A DNA stretch of 64,000 bases from Procambarus clarkii (taxonomy: Eukaryota; Arthropoda; Malacostraca; Decapoda; Cambaridae): contig NC_091160.1 in the NCBI RefSeq assembly GCF_040958095.1, forward strand, positions 36,381,736 through 36,445,735. The letters are read 5' to 3'. The stretch's first letter is position 1, and every line of letters starts with the position of its first letter. Shown one piece after another: positions 1-10,377 of this stretch. The translations under genes were made by a program, and so were the position numbers. The notes below the pieces were generated by a model, which was not told the origin of the DNA, did not search any database, and worked only from the letters and a program-made list of their open reading frames with translations.

Positions 1-2043
1 GTTTTCAAGGAAAAAAGTTTTCTGCAACCGGGCTGTAGTGGATATGTGGGTCTGCGAGCCGCTCCTAGCAACAACCTATTGGGCCAGGCTCTCAAGTCAA
101 GCTTAGTCCCGGCTTGGGGAGCAGAATTCCCTAAATCCAGGAACAATTAACTGAAATTGGCACAAAATCCACACATGTTCTATTGAAGGATAGTCATTGT
201 AAAGAACAATTACAACAAAATATATAGGCACAATACCAGGGGAGATGAGGATGCAGAGCAGAAAAAACCAGGGTTAGGGTGCGGAAGGAAAGGCAGCAGA
301 GGTGGTATGGGAAGAGTAGCGGTGGGGAGCAGAGGTGACCCGATAAGGTTCGTCGAGGAAGGGGAGGTGTTGTTGAAGTGGCCAAGTGAAGGGGCCCCGA
401 GTAAGGACAATCTGCGACGTCTTCTGTATCCTTTCCAGACGACATTAGGACATTTTACGCGAGTAGACAATATAGAGCTCCATATATAATATATTAGAGT
501 CCAATCTGATAATAATCAAGTCTTTCAATAAGTCACAACACATGTTGAGTGAGGATAAGTTACAGTTACTGCGCTATGTACAAAAACAACATACCACACA
601 GTCAAACTACACTACGGAAAGAGCAATGTAAAAGACTTGGGCTTAATGTTGGAAGACCTTACTTTTAAAGAACAGAACTTGTCACAAGAAATTGACATGT
701 TGGATAACAAGAACCTCTCGAACAAGATAAGTCACACTAATAACACTGGTGCTCTCTAGAGTGGTTTATAGTTGCACATTAACAACCCATTCAAAGCTAG
801 AGAAATTGTTGACCTGGAGAGAAAGCAAAGATTTTACTGCTAGAAGCTAATCAATAAAACTTTAAATTGGGACCGTTTAAAATATTGAAAGAAATTTCCT
901 GGCGTGAAGGCAGGAGATGCATTAATTTATACTTATATAATACCATGGGGACTGGTTCCAAATCTGCACACACAAATACCACCATACGAGGCATGACAGG
1001 ATGTCCAAAATAGCCCCCTTGAAAAGGAGAAGTGTAATAGGAATGTCGAGAGAACTGTAGATACCAAAGTTCTGATGTGGACTTCAAATAATAAGACAAC
1101 TCTACAGGCAAATAATAAGACAAAGACTACAAATAAGGTGAATAACTGGCCGATCTCTTTTAGTTCAAAAAGATAACTTGATAAACTCCTTCAAATGATA
1201 CTGGATCAACCAGGCTGTGTGCTAGGGCATACTTTTAGTGCAAGTGTTTCCAAGAGCTGTGGGAAGGGAAAACTCTGCGGACTAACCTGTCTTCTAAATT
1301 AAAGTAATTTTATTGAGACAATAAAATACATGTTAAAGGGATAGAGTAGCTTAGTCCATTTATACCCTGTATAAATGTTTTATTTTATACCAAAGGATAC
1401 CTGATCAACCAGGCTGTGACTCATACGTCAGGCTGCAAGCAGCCTGGTTGACCAGTCCAGCAACGAGGAGGCCTGGTCGACGACCGGGCCGCGGGGTCGC
1501 TGAGCCTCGAAATCACTTCAAGGTAACCTCAAGGTAAGGTAGGAACTACATTCATGAGCTGCATAAACAATTACTTTTCAGTAACAGTGCGTGTAAGGGG
1601 GGGGCGGTGTATGCGTGTTGATAAGAGATTCAGTTCAGGGTCTCTGCTTGGAATGCATTCAGGAACAATAGCAGTGTATGTGTGCGTGAACAGCCTATCC
1701 TCCTACAATTAAAGAAGGGTAGAAATAGCCTAAACTACTCTATCCCTTTGAGATGTATGCTTTTCGTCTCAATAAACATACTTAAACTTGAACTAGAATT
1801 AAAGCACAGTACTTAGAGTAACGATGTGGACTAAAGTACTAATATGTCGTGATGGACCACTAGAAAGTCGACTTTGTAGTATTAAATATGGACAAACCGG
1901 CAAAGTTTTTATATTTATGTTGCCAATAAAACCTAACCTAATCTAATAAACCTAGGCCTTATACACGCTATCTGAGGCCTAATATAATAATAATTATAAT
2001 AATTCATTATGTCGGGGGACATGAAGCCAGAGTGTATTCATAC
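1..2043. other. Non-coding, repeat-bearing stretch
   Basis: No supported gene. The open frames here are short, lack family similarity and have no paired splice sites. At about 1400-1545 there is a GC-rich dispersed repeat with the words cctggttgacca and gaccgggccgcgggg, seen again near 7235 and 8526. At about 1900-1985 there is a copy of an AACCTAACC / CCTAGGCCT family that recurs near 26680 and 33030. Two oppositely oriented remnants at about 1310-1350 and 1735-1795 resemble the 3' end of a retroelement. Confidence 0.6.
1398..1545 (+). repeat. GC-rich dispersed SINE-like repeat
   Basis: The block carries caggctg / gcctggttgacca words, a gaccgggccgcgggg core and a terminal pair of aaggtaacctc words. 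Related cores occur at about 7235-7265 (opposite strand) and 8526-8602 in this window, which shows it is dispersed. The family is inferred to be a decapod interspersed repeat; no name is assigned. Confidence 0.6.
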
Positions 2044-3025
2044 CAACCCGTCCTCGACTCAAGTCCATTACATCCAGCGGTCGACCCCACAGACGCATTC
2101 ATAAATTTTAACATGCTGTTCATTCAAACCGGGAATTTTCTCAAGTATAAATTAATATTATAATATATTGGCATATTGTGTATATATAGGCATAGGATAG
2201 GTTAGGTTAGGTGTTTAGGTTCTGTTGGCGATTATTTGTATTTGTAGTACGTGGGTGAAGCATTTATAGCGTTGTGATTCGAACAGAATTCGTCAGTGAA
2301 GCACTTGTTCCGGATATGTTCGAACGTCAGCAGTTGTGAGTCGTGTGTAAACCGCTTTTCATTCATAAACAGGGGGTTTGGCTGGTGGATGGAATCACTT
2401 TTGGATCTTTGTTTGGAAGACGGGCTGCAGTGAAACACTTGTTCCGGATATGTTTGAACGTCAGCAGTTGTGAGTCGTGTGTAAACCGCTTTTCATTCAT
2501 AAACAGGGGGTTTGGCGGGTGCATGGAATCACTTTTGGATCTTTGTTTGGAGGACGGGCTGGGGGTCGACCGCTGGATGTAATGGACTTGAGTCGCAGAC
2601 GGGTTGTATACAAATATTCGCGAACTGAACCTCAACACCTAACCTACAGCCCATCCTCCAAACAAAGATCCAAAAGTGATTCCATGCACCCGCTAAACCC
2701 CCTGTTTATGAATGAAAAGCGGTTTACACACGACTCACAACTGCTGACGTTCGAACATATCCGGAACAAGTGCTTCACTGACTAATTTTGTTCGAATCAC
2801 AACGCTATAAATGCTTCACCTACGTACTACAATTACAAATAATCGCCAACAGAACCTAAACACCTGACCTAACCTATGCCTATATATGCACAATATGCTA
2901 ATATATTATAATATTAATTTATACTTGAGAAAATTCCCGTTTTGAATGAACAGCATGTTAAAATATATGAATGCGTCTGTGGGGTTGACCGCTGAATGTA
3001 ATGGACTTGAGTCGAGGACGGGTTG
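2044..3025. mobile_element. Foldback element with long inverted arms
   Basis: The left end (caacccgtcctcgactcaag from 2044) is the near-perfect reverse complement of the right end (cttgagtcgaggacgggttg to 3025). The inversion continues inward for several hundred bases: 2100-2345 matches 2720-2960 in reverse complement, including the AT-rich and taggttaggttagg parts. A third copy of the terminal sequence sits inside at 2563-2606. The left half also contains a direct duplication of about 134 bp (2300-2433 and 2434-2567). No transposase frame is present, so this is a non-autonomous foldback or MITE-like element. Confidence 0.8.
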
Positions 3026-4073
3026 TAACGTAACCTCCGCCTAACTATACATAGAATTTTTATGTATAATAATATTCATTTATATATGAGAACAAACCAA
3101 ATTTTAATACACAATATTTTAAAATTTATGAATGCGTCTGGGGAAGAGGGCCGCTGCTTTAAACAGCCTAGTGTGAGGACGGGTTGGACTGTACTACCCA
3201 GGACCCTTAATATAGTACATATATGTGCTATACTAGTCCTAGCAATATTTAAGTTTGGTTTTTACCTTTATCTAAAAATGTGGCGGGAGAGGGGGGGGGG
3301 AATGATGGGTGGTTGGGGCGGGTCGTTTACAGTACAGTATCTCCACTTATCTTTATGGTAGTGCTAAGAGACCTGGTGATAGAGGTGGTGATAGTCACGG
3401 TGGGTTGGTGTTTGGCGATGGTGTTAGTGGTGGTGTTAAGCGCTCTCATATGTTCACTTGAAGCCCTGTATGGAATCTTCCACCACCGCTGAACTTTTTA
3501 GTGCATGTCATTTGTTTATTATTGTTACACTGAAAAAAATGATTTAGAATGGCTCATTTGCAGTACCACCTGTCCCCACTTTTGTGTTCTTCCGGTATCA
3601 AATAATCAGTCCTAGTCTGCTATATCAATTCCCCTAAAAACGGTGTGTTGAAATCTTATCACCCAAATTCTTCCGTCTCCCAGTGACGTAACTTTTGTTT
3701 ATTTGGTGCAAGTTTAGTGATGTACTTCTGGTTGACTTCCTCTAGCTTCGTTTTGTGCTTAAACATATATACTCCAAGCTGATGTTGCATATTCCAAAAC
3801 TGGTTTGACATATGTGGTCTACGGAGCCTTAGATGACTCCGTATTCAGGTCTCTAAACACAGTTCTTATGTTGGCTAAAATTGCATGTGGCGTAATGATA
3901 CCCGTTCGTTGTGGGCCTCGGGAGACCAGCTCCCTGTGAAAAAACCCTCAGATGTGTTCCGCCATCTGATGCCAGGAAGGTCTCACCGATGAGTCCTGCT
4001 TCTTGTTGCCAGCGCCATTACCTACCACTTGCTTGAGGTCAACTCTGGTAGGTGAGTCCCTAGTTGGACAATT
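3026..4073. other. Non-coding stretch, no gene seen
   Basis: A diverged relative of the foldback terminus occurs at about 3110-3187 (aatgcgtctgggg ... gaggacgggttgg). A copy of the tactagtcctagcaatattt family follows at 3215-3275. The remainder shows no gene-like signal. Confidence 0.5.
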
Positions 4074-4210
4074 GTTGACCAAGCCACACATTAGAAAATG
4101 AAGGGATGACGACGTTTCGGTTCGTCCTGGACCATTCTCAAGTCGATTGTGGTCCAGGGCGGACCGAAACGTCGTCGTCCCTTCATTTTCTAGTGTGTGG
4201 ATTGGTCAAC
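4074..4210. mobile_element. Palindromic MITE, complete copy
   Basis: The element starts gttgaccaagccacacatta and ends with its inverse, tagtgtgtggattggtcaac. Each arm of roughly 60 bp carries a gacgacgtttcgg word; the two arms surround a short centre (ctcaagtcgattgtgg). There is no coding capacity. A half copy lies at 4797-4853 and a larger relative at 62192-62371, so this is a mobile non-autonomous family. Confidence 0.8.
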
Positions 4211-4796
4211 ATACCTCAGCCACGTTATTGTGACTCATCGCCTGCGTTTGACAGTTCTCTAAGGTTGTCCAGGCCATCGGGAAGTTTCTTGCAGTCTTCC
4301 AGGGTATATATCCTACTGACAGTTATCTCGTCATCAGTAGACATTGAGAGTCCGGAGTCTCCATTCTGCGCGGTCATTCACAGTCGTACAAAGACCACAT
4401 GCAATTAATTTCTAGTTAGTGTATTTCAACATGTTGACCAGAATGATAATTGTTGGGTGTTGAAATTTATTGAACGATTCATTTATTATGACTGAGCGAT
4501 CGCCGGCCTGTCCCTCTCATCTAATAGGTCACATTTTATACGTTTTGGTAACCAAAGTTATAAATACAACCCGCTATTAAAAGTAACGTCACGCAAATAT
4601 CTACGTTTTCTATGCATCGGACTCGATAGATTAGGCGGGTCGCTTGGGTTTGTACGTTTCTTGTTAGGCTAGAAGGTTGGATATTTGATATTTGAGTGGC
4701 AAATGAAGAGAACGGGCTGGTGTTACAGAGGGGTATAGCCACCACCCAGCCTGTCGGTGGTGGCTGTGGGCATGGCTTACCAAGATGATAGTGGTT

Positions 4797-4853
4797 GTTG
4801 ACCAGGCCACACACTAGAAGGTGAAGGGACGACGACGTTTCGGCCCGTCCTGA
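4797..4853. mobile_element. Palindromic MITE, one arm only
   Basis: Starts gttgaccaggccacacacta and contains acgacgacgtttcgg, matching one arm of the element at 4074-4210. The second arm is missing, consistent with a truncated or solo-arm copy. Confidence 0.7.
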
Positions 4854-6259
4854 AAGTGGTTGGCAATACAAGATGATAGTGGTTGGTTATAAGAGTACCC
4901 AAGTTAGACTTAGGAATAGAGTAATTATTAAAGCCAGAGTAGCCCAGCGCGTAGTTGATAAGGAGTTGGGGTGGGAGTTTTAAGGAGAGTAGTGAGAGCA
5001 GGCATGCTAATTTAGCGGCGCCTTGTTAAACCAGACACCCGAATTATGAGCTAAACTGCCGCGATACACACTAATTGGCATCTGTGGACAGTTGCCATGA
5101 GCCCCTTGTCAAGTTTTTTTTTTTAGAGGCTGTCACGTGGTGGTTAGTGTGTAAAGTATTGATCGTTAATGTCATGAGGTAATGGTAGTTAAGTCCGCAT
5201 ACCTGATAAATATCATTTAATATATTGGAAATAACAAGGGATAAGTACTTGCTTCCCAATTGCCTTAATATATGGACTATTGTTTCATCCGCTGTAAGTC
5301 TGGACGTTTTTTACGGGGCGCTTATATTCGCGTTATGGCGCTAACTGGAGTAGCGCGGTTACGCTGTCGCCTGATAAGTCTAGCCGACGTATTTGTCAGT
5401 GAGGCGAGATAAGCTGAGAGGTACAAGCATCGATAATTCCAGCTGAAAGCGTTATCGCACACATCAAAGCGATGCGCGGGAAACGACTCACTTTTGATGG
5501 GTAATTAGGAAGTGTCCGATGTCCTGCACCACTAGTCTCTTCTCTCCTAACATTTGCCTTAACATTGCATTGTAATCAAAACATACTAATTTCTGTCTTC
5601 GCCGTAAATGTATACGGAAATTTTGCTGCAGATAGCGAAGGTTTTCTAGCTACATCGATGGAAGTTTGGTCGAATTGAGTGAAGTCTAAGCCAGGGTGAG
5701 TTCGGGTGAGGGTGGGCTGGTGGGGGTGGTTGCTGGCATGGGTCTGGCTGGGGGCCTTTACTCTTATAAAACTCTCGCCACACACATTGATCTCTCTTGA
5801 CTGTAGCGTCTAAGTAACTCTTACACTCAGGCCAGGTGTCTGCTTCTAATAATGCTTGTATTTTGAGTTGTTATATACACGTGTGTCTGCCCTCTAATAA
5901 CCAATTAAATACAGCCTACGGAACGTTAAAACCAAGTTTGCTTCTCAGATTATAATTAGAAGATATTTTATGATCAGTGGTTGACAAAGTTACTTAATAG
6001 ACCTTGGGGCCTGAGTTGAAATGAGATAACTTATTAACTCATAGGCTTGCTGTACGGAATGTAAATTTAAGTGAAAAAATATGACATTTAATGAAATTTA
6101 ATTGGGGTCTCTGGGAAGTATTGTCCATGGAATTATTTCTTTTTTTGTGTGTAAAAAAGATAAGAGAGGTGTAGGTGAAAGAAAACGTTTTGGAAATGTG
6201 GAATAAAGAGTGACTTACGATAGGAAGCTGGCTGTCCGCCTCGCTGACATGACGTGACG
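4854..6259. other. Non-coding stretch, no gene seen
   Basis: No frame here resembles a known family and no convincing exon was found, although single GT donors occur by chance (for example near 5694). I specifically looked for the missing first Frizzled exon here and did not see one. Confidence 0.5.
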
Positions 6260-6704
6260 TGTGTCGACTTACTTACCTAATTGTGCTTGCGGGGGTTGAG
6301 CTCTAGCTCTTTAGTCCCGCCTCTCAACTGTGTGTGTGATTACCCAAGTGTAGTTACAGGTTGAGAGGTACGCTCGTGGTGTCCCGTCTTCCCAGTACTC
6401 TTTGAAACTATTGACGGTTTTGGCCTCACCATCTTCTCACTTAACTTGCTCCAACCGTCCCACTGCACAAGAAAACTTTCGAATATGTTTTCGGCACCTT
6501 TGTTTCCTTAGCTTGAATCTGTGTCCTCTTGTTCTTGAAGTTGCTGGTTTCAGGAATTCCTCTTTGTCATTTTGGTACATTTGTTATTATTTTGTAAGTG
6601 ATGATAATATCGCCTCTTTTTTCTTCTATTTTCTTATTTTCTACGTTGGCATATTTAACGCCTCTAGCTTCACCTCGTAACTCTTGTTTTGTAGTGTTTG
6701 TTTA
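6260..6704 (-). mobile_element. LINE 3'-end fragment (CR1/Jockey-like)
   Basis: This segment repeats the 3' part of the LINE that follows it: the cgctcgtggtgtcccgtctt, ggttttggcctcacc and ccaaccgtc words occur in the same order at 6720-6850. It is more diverged and truncated after about 400 bp. Two 3' ends in the same orientation, head to tail, suggest one 5'-truncated copy inserted beside another. Confidence 0.7.
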
Positions 6705-6721
6705 CCTAACTGTAGTTACAG

Positions 6722-8520
6722 GATGAGAGCTACGCTCGTGGTGTCCCGTCTTCCCAGCACTCTTTGTCATATAACGCTTTGAAACTACTGACGGTCTTGG
6801 CCTCCACCACCTTCTCACCTAACTTGTTCCAACCGTCTACCACGCTGTTTGCGAAAGTGAATTTTCTTATATTTCTCCGGCAGCTTTGTTTCGTTAGTTT
6901 AAATCTATGACCTCTTGTTCTTGAAGTTCCAGGTCTCAGGAATTCTTCCCTGTCGATTTTATCAATCCCTGTTACTATTTTGTACGTAGTGATCATATCA
7001 CCTCTGTTTCTTCTGTCTTCTAGTTTTGGCATATTTAATGCCTCTAAACTCTCCTCGTAGCTCTTGCCCTTCAGTTCTGGGAGCCACTTAGTGGCATGTC
7101 GTTGCACCTTTTCCAGTTTGTTGATGTGCTTCTTAAGATATGGGCACCATACAACCGCTGCATATTCTAGCTTTGGCCTAACAAAAGTCGTAAACAATTT
7201 CTTGAGGTTATCTTGAGATGATTTCGGGGCTTTTTAGTGTCCCCGCGGCCCGGTCCTCGACCACGCCTCCACCCTCAGGAAGCAGCCCGTGACAGCTGAC
7301 TAACACTCAGGTACCTATTTTACTGCTAGGTAACAGGGGCATAGGGTGAAACAAACTCTGCCCATTGTTTCTCGCCGGCGCCTGGGATCGAACCCAGGAC
7401 TACAGAATCACAAGTACAGCGTGCTGTCTGCTCGGCCGACCGGCTCCCTTTCTCCATCCATGTATTTAAAAGCAATTCTAAAGTTAGAAAGCGTGGCATA
7501 GGTTCCTCGCACAACGTTTGTAATGTGGTTCTCAAGTGACAGTTTTCTATCTAGAACCACCCCTAGATCTCTTTCTTTATCAGAATTCTTTAAAGATTTC
7601 TCACATAATTTATAGGTTGTGTGGGGGGTCTATGTTCTCCTATTCCACATTCCATAACATGGCATTTATTAACATTAAATTCCATTTGCCAAGTGTTGCT
7701 CCATATACTTATTTTGTCCAGGTCTTCTTGAAGAGCATGACAATCATCTAGGTTTCTTATCTTCTCTATTATCTTAGCATCATCAGCAAACATGTTCATA
7801 TAATTCTATATTCCCACTGGTAGATCGTTTATGAAGACAATGAACATCACTGGTGCAAGAACTGAACCCTGTGGTACTCCACTTGTGACATTTCTCCAGT
7901 CCGATACCTTGCCTCTGATCACTGCCCTCATTTTTCTGTCAGTTAGGAAATTTTTCATCCATGTTAGAAGCTTACCTGTCACCCCTCCAATATGTTCCAG
8001 TTTCCAGAACAACCTCTTAGGGGAACTCTGTCGAAAGCCTTTTTTAGGTCCAGATAGATGCAGTCAACCCAACCATCTCTTTCCTGTAAAATCTATGTGT
8101 CTCGATCATAAAAACTGAGTAAGTTCGTTACACAGGATCTTCCAGATCGAAAACCATACTGTCTGTCTGATATTATATCGTTTTTCTCCAGGTGTTCTAC
8201 CCATATAGTTTTAATTATTTTTTCCAATATTTTGACTATTACACTTGTCAATGATACAGGTCTATAATTAAGGAGGTCTTCCCTGCTTCCACTGTTGTAG
8301 ATTGGAACTATGTTAGCCTTTTTCCACACATCAGCTACAACTCCTGTAAACAGGGATGCCTGAAAAATCAGTTGAAATGGAATGCCGAGCTCAGGTGCAC
8401 ATTCTCTCAGAACCCATGGTGAAACTCCATCTGGACCAACGGCTTTGTTCTTACTTAGCTCCTTGCATTTTTTCCACTTCGTCTCTAGACACCTCTATGT
8501 GCTTCATGTTGTTGTATGTA
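6722..8520 (-). mobile_element. Decayed LINE, CR1/Jockey-type reverse transcriptase
   Basis: Reverse-strand frames give reverse-transcriptase blocks in the correct order. The first is VGPDGVSPWVLRE near 8440, then NYRPVSLTSV and QYGFRSGRSC at 8093-8329. [21 protein letters not shown] follows at 7806-8012 and the FADDAK catalytic box at 7590-7799. The C-terminal block with YAAVVWCPYLKKHINKLEKV is at 6730-7197. The pieces lie in different frames and are interrupted by a SINE at about 7200-7447, so the element is dead. The start of the protein and any endonuclease domain are missing. Clade assignment within non-LTR elements is by general resemblance only. Confidence 0.9.
7200..7447 (-). mobile_element. 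tRNA-derived SINE inserted in the LINE
   Basis: On the - strand the unit begins with a tRNA-like head (gagccggtcggccgagcag, then a B-box-like gggttcgatcccagg). It passes through a caggtacctattttactgct module and ends in gcgggg...ttatctcaa-type sequence. It splits the reverse-transcriptase reading of the surrounding LINE between the FADDAK block and the C-terminal block, so it inserted later. A related module lies at 34480-34600. Confidence 0.75.
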
Positions 8521-8525
8521 ACAAA

Positions 8526-8602
8526 AAGGAGGCCCTGGTCGAGGACCGGGCCGCGGGGATGCTAAGCCCCGAAATAATCTCAAGATAACCTCAAGATAAC
8601 CA
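8526..8602 (+). repeat. GC-rich dispersed repeat, short copy
   Basis: Contains aggaccgggccgcggggatg, taagccccgaaataatctc and a repeated tcaagataacc tail, matching the repeat at 1398-1545 and, inverted, the tail of the SINE at 7200. It abuts the 5' limit of the LINE remnant. Confidence 0.65.
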
Positions 8603-8865
8603 CCGTAAGGAGAGTAGACCCTGAATGACATATTGGCAACAATTTGGGACCATGTTAGTGGGTGGATTATAGCTCCATTTTTTTGTTTCTTTACACATTT
8701 TTAATAATACAGTGAGCACGTTTTATGTGCAAGATGAGTACGTATCGCTGACAGCTGCGGTAACATCAAATTTAATTTAACTTTTCCTGTGCATAGGATT
8801 GTTGTAGTGTTGAACTTGTGAAAAGATTACATATGGTAAAAGGCCCGGTAACTTGCTTGTCAGGT

Positions 8866-9150
8866 GACCCAGCCACTTGGGCTGGACGGTAGAACGACGG
8901 CCTCCTTTTGTGCAGGTGTGCGTTCAATCCCCGACCGTCCAAGTGGTTGGGCACGATCCCCCAAACTCTCACAAGTCAAGCCTGGCCTCGGGCCGGGCTT
9001 GGGGAGTAGAACAACTCCCAGAACCCCATCAACCAGGTAACCCCCCCCCCCCCCCCCGCTGTCCCATCCCAAAATCCTTATCTAAACCCCTTCCAAGCGC
9101 TATATAGTCTAATTGGTGCTTTCCCCTGATAGTTCTCTCTCTTTGTTTGT
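8866..9150 (+). mobile_element. tRNA-derived SINE
   Basis: A tRNA-like head (cagccacttgggctggacgg, then cgttcaatccccgaccgtcc as the B-box region) is followed by a cggg / cttggggagtagaac body and a poly-C run at 9041-9058. The end reads gcgctatatagtctaattgg. An RNA polymerase III internal promoter is inferred from the A/B-box-like blocks. Confidence 0.75.
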
Positions 9151-9221
9151 GAGGTATGTTAAAGGTGGCTATGACTGGAAGGTGTCCGGTTAGGTTGTAC
9201 CAACATTTGTCACTTAAAGTC

Positions 9222-9226
<5 letters not shown>

Positions 9227-9259
<33 letters not shown>

Positions 9260-9527
9260 AGATATATACAAGAGTTGTTACATTCTTGTACAGCCACTAG
9301 TACGCGTAGCGTTTCGGGCAAGTCCTTGATCCTATGGTCCCTGGAATACGATCCCCTGCCGCGAAGAATCGTTTTTTCATCCAAGTACACATTTTACTGT
9401 TGCGTTAAACAGAGGCTACAGTTAAGGAATTGCGCCCAGTAAATCCTCCCCGGCCAGGATACGAACCCATAACATAGCGCTCGCGGAACGCCAGGCGAGT
9501 GTCTTACCACTACACCACGGAGACTAC
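9227..9527 (-). mobile_element. tRNA-derived SINE with poly-A tail
   Basis: Read on the - strand, it begins with a good tRNA-like head: ccgtggtgtagtggtaagac (A box), cgcctggc, and gggttcgtatcctgg (B box). It runs through about 200 bp and ends in an A tract, seen as the T run at 9227-9258. The internal ttgcccgaaacgctacgcgt stretch resembles retroelement 3' ends near 14330 and 56380. It is a SINE, not a tRNA gene, because the head is not a full cloverleaf and is fused to a body and tail. Confidence 0.8.
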
Positions 9528-9894
9528 AAATCATCTAACATGTCCAGGTATATAGCCTAATGTGTGAGTGAATCTTAAGAGAATATCCCTTCCCATTCCA
9601 CGATAGGCAGCTTGTTCCATTATTATCAACAATGATGGCAAGATTATCAAAGTTTCGCACAATGAACGCATTCCGTGAATTCCACTATGAATCCTGAGGT
9701 GGAAACTCCATACATCTGTGTACAGATGCTGCCGGTAATGCCACAAGGTAGAGTAATCCTTAGCACCGTTTGAACTGTCCGTTCTCATGATTTGCCACAA
9801 CGTAGAAAATAAAGAGGTACCAAAACGCACGAACCCAAGCCACCCACCAACCCAAACCAACCTTCGCATAGAAAACGTGGATATTCAACCCCGC

Positions 9895-10070
9895 CCATCT
9901 AACAGAACGTCGCATTTTAATAACGTATACTTTACCCAAGGCCAAAAACTGTCGTACTAGAAAAATGGCAGCGGCTCGCGAAATTGACATAATATCCCGT
10001 TTTCTGCCCGTGGGTCCTCTGGCAGGGTAAGTAAGCAATTATCAAAAGAAGATACCAAACTGCCTCTGGT
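9895..10070. repeat. Dispersed repeat, copy 1 (partner at 57536)
   Basis: The stretch containing aaggccaaaaactgtcgtac and gcagcggctcgcgaaattga closely matches 57536-57670, including the tcccg / gtcct end and the ggtagggtagg tail. It ends shortly before the first Frizzled exon in this window. Confidence 0.7.
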
Positions 10071-10242
10071 AGGGTAGGATAAGGCACTTTAGTACCACAG
10101 GTCACAACTGTCTCATAATACGTCTAGTAGTCCAATTCCTGAACCGATTATGTTCCTCTGTAACCCTTTACACCACCGCCCACCCACCGGGATGGGAATG
10201 GGGTGCATAATACAGAAACTGAATTGAATTGTTGCATTTCAG

Positions 10243-10377
10243 GTCCACGAGTACATGCCACTGGTGGACATCGGGTGTAGTCGACACCTGCGGTTCTTCC
10301 TGTGTTCGCTGTACGCCCCCATGTGTTCCCCTGTGGTGGGCACCCCCGTCCCCTCCTGCAGGTCCATCTGTCTCCAG
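10243..10377 (+). CDS. Frizzled exon: middle of cysteine-rich domain
   Basis: Encodes 45 residues with the hallmark [12 protein letters not shown] and PSCRSICLQ; five of the ten conserved domain cysteines are here. Acceptor tttcag, donor CAG/gtgggt, phase 0 at both ends. The acceptor lies about 35 bp after the tail of a dispersed repeat (cacccaccgggatgggaatg at about 10180-10210). Confidence 0.93.

Noticed and set aside
2195-2220. Interstitial TTAGG telomeric repeat
   Set aside because: Only two or three imperfect units, present as part of the foldback element in both arms.
5576-5785. Possible first Frizzled exon ending at the donor near 5694
   Set aside because: The donor gccagg/gtgagttc looks good, but no frame before it has cysteine-rich-domain residues or a signal peptide.
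6730-8329. Reverse-transcriptase frames as host genes
   Set aside because: Frames are broken, out of register and interrupted by a SINE; they belong to a dead LINE.
9440-9527. Functional tRNA gene on the - strand
   Set aside because: The head is tRNA-like but continuous with a SINE body and poly-A tail.
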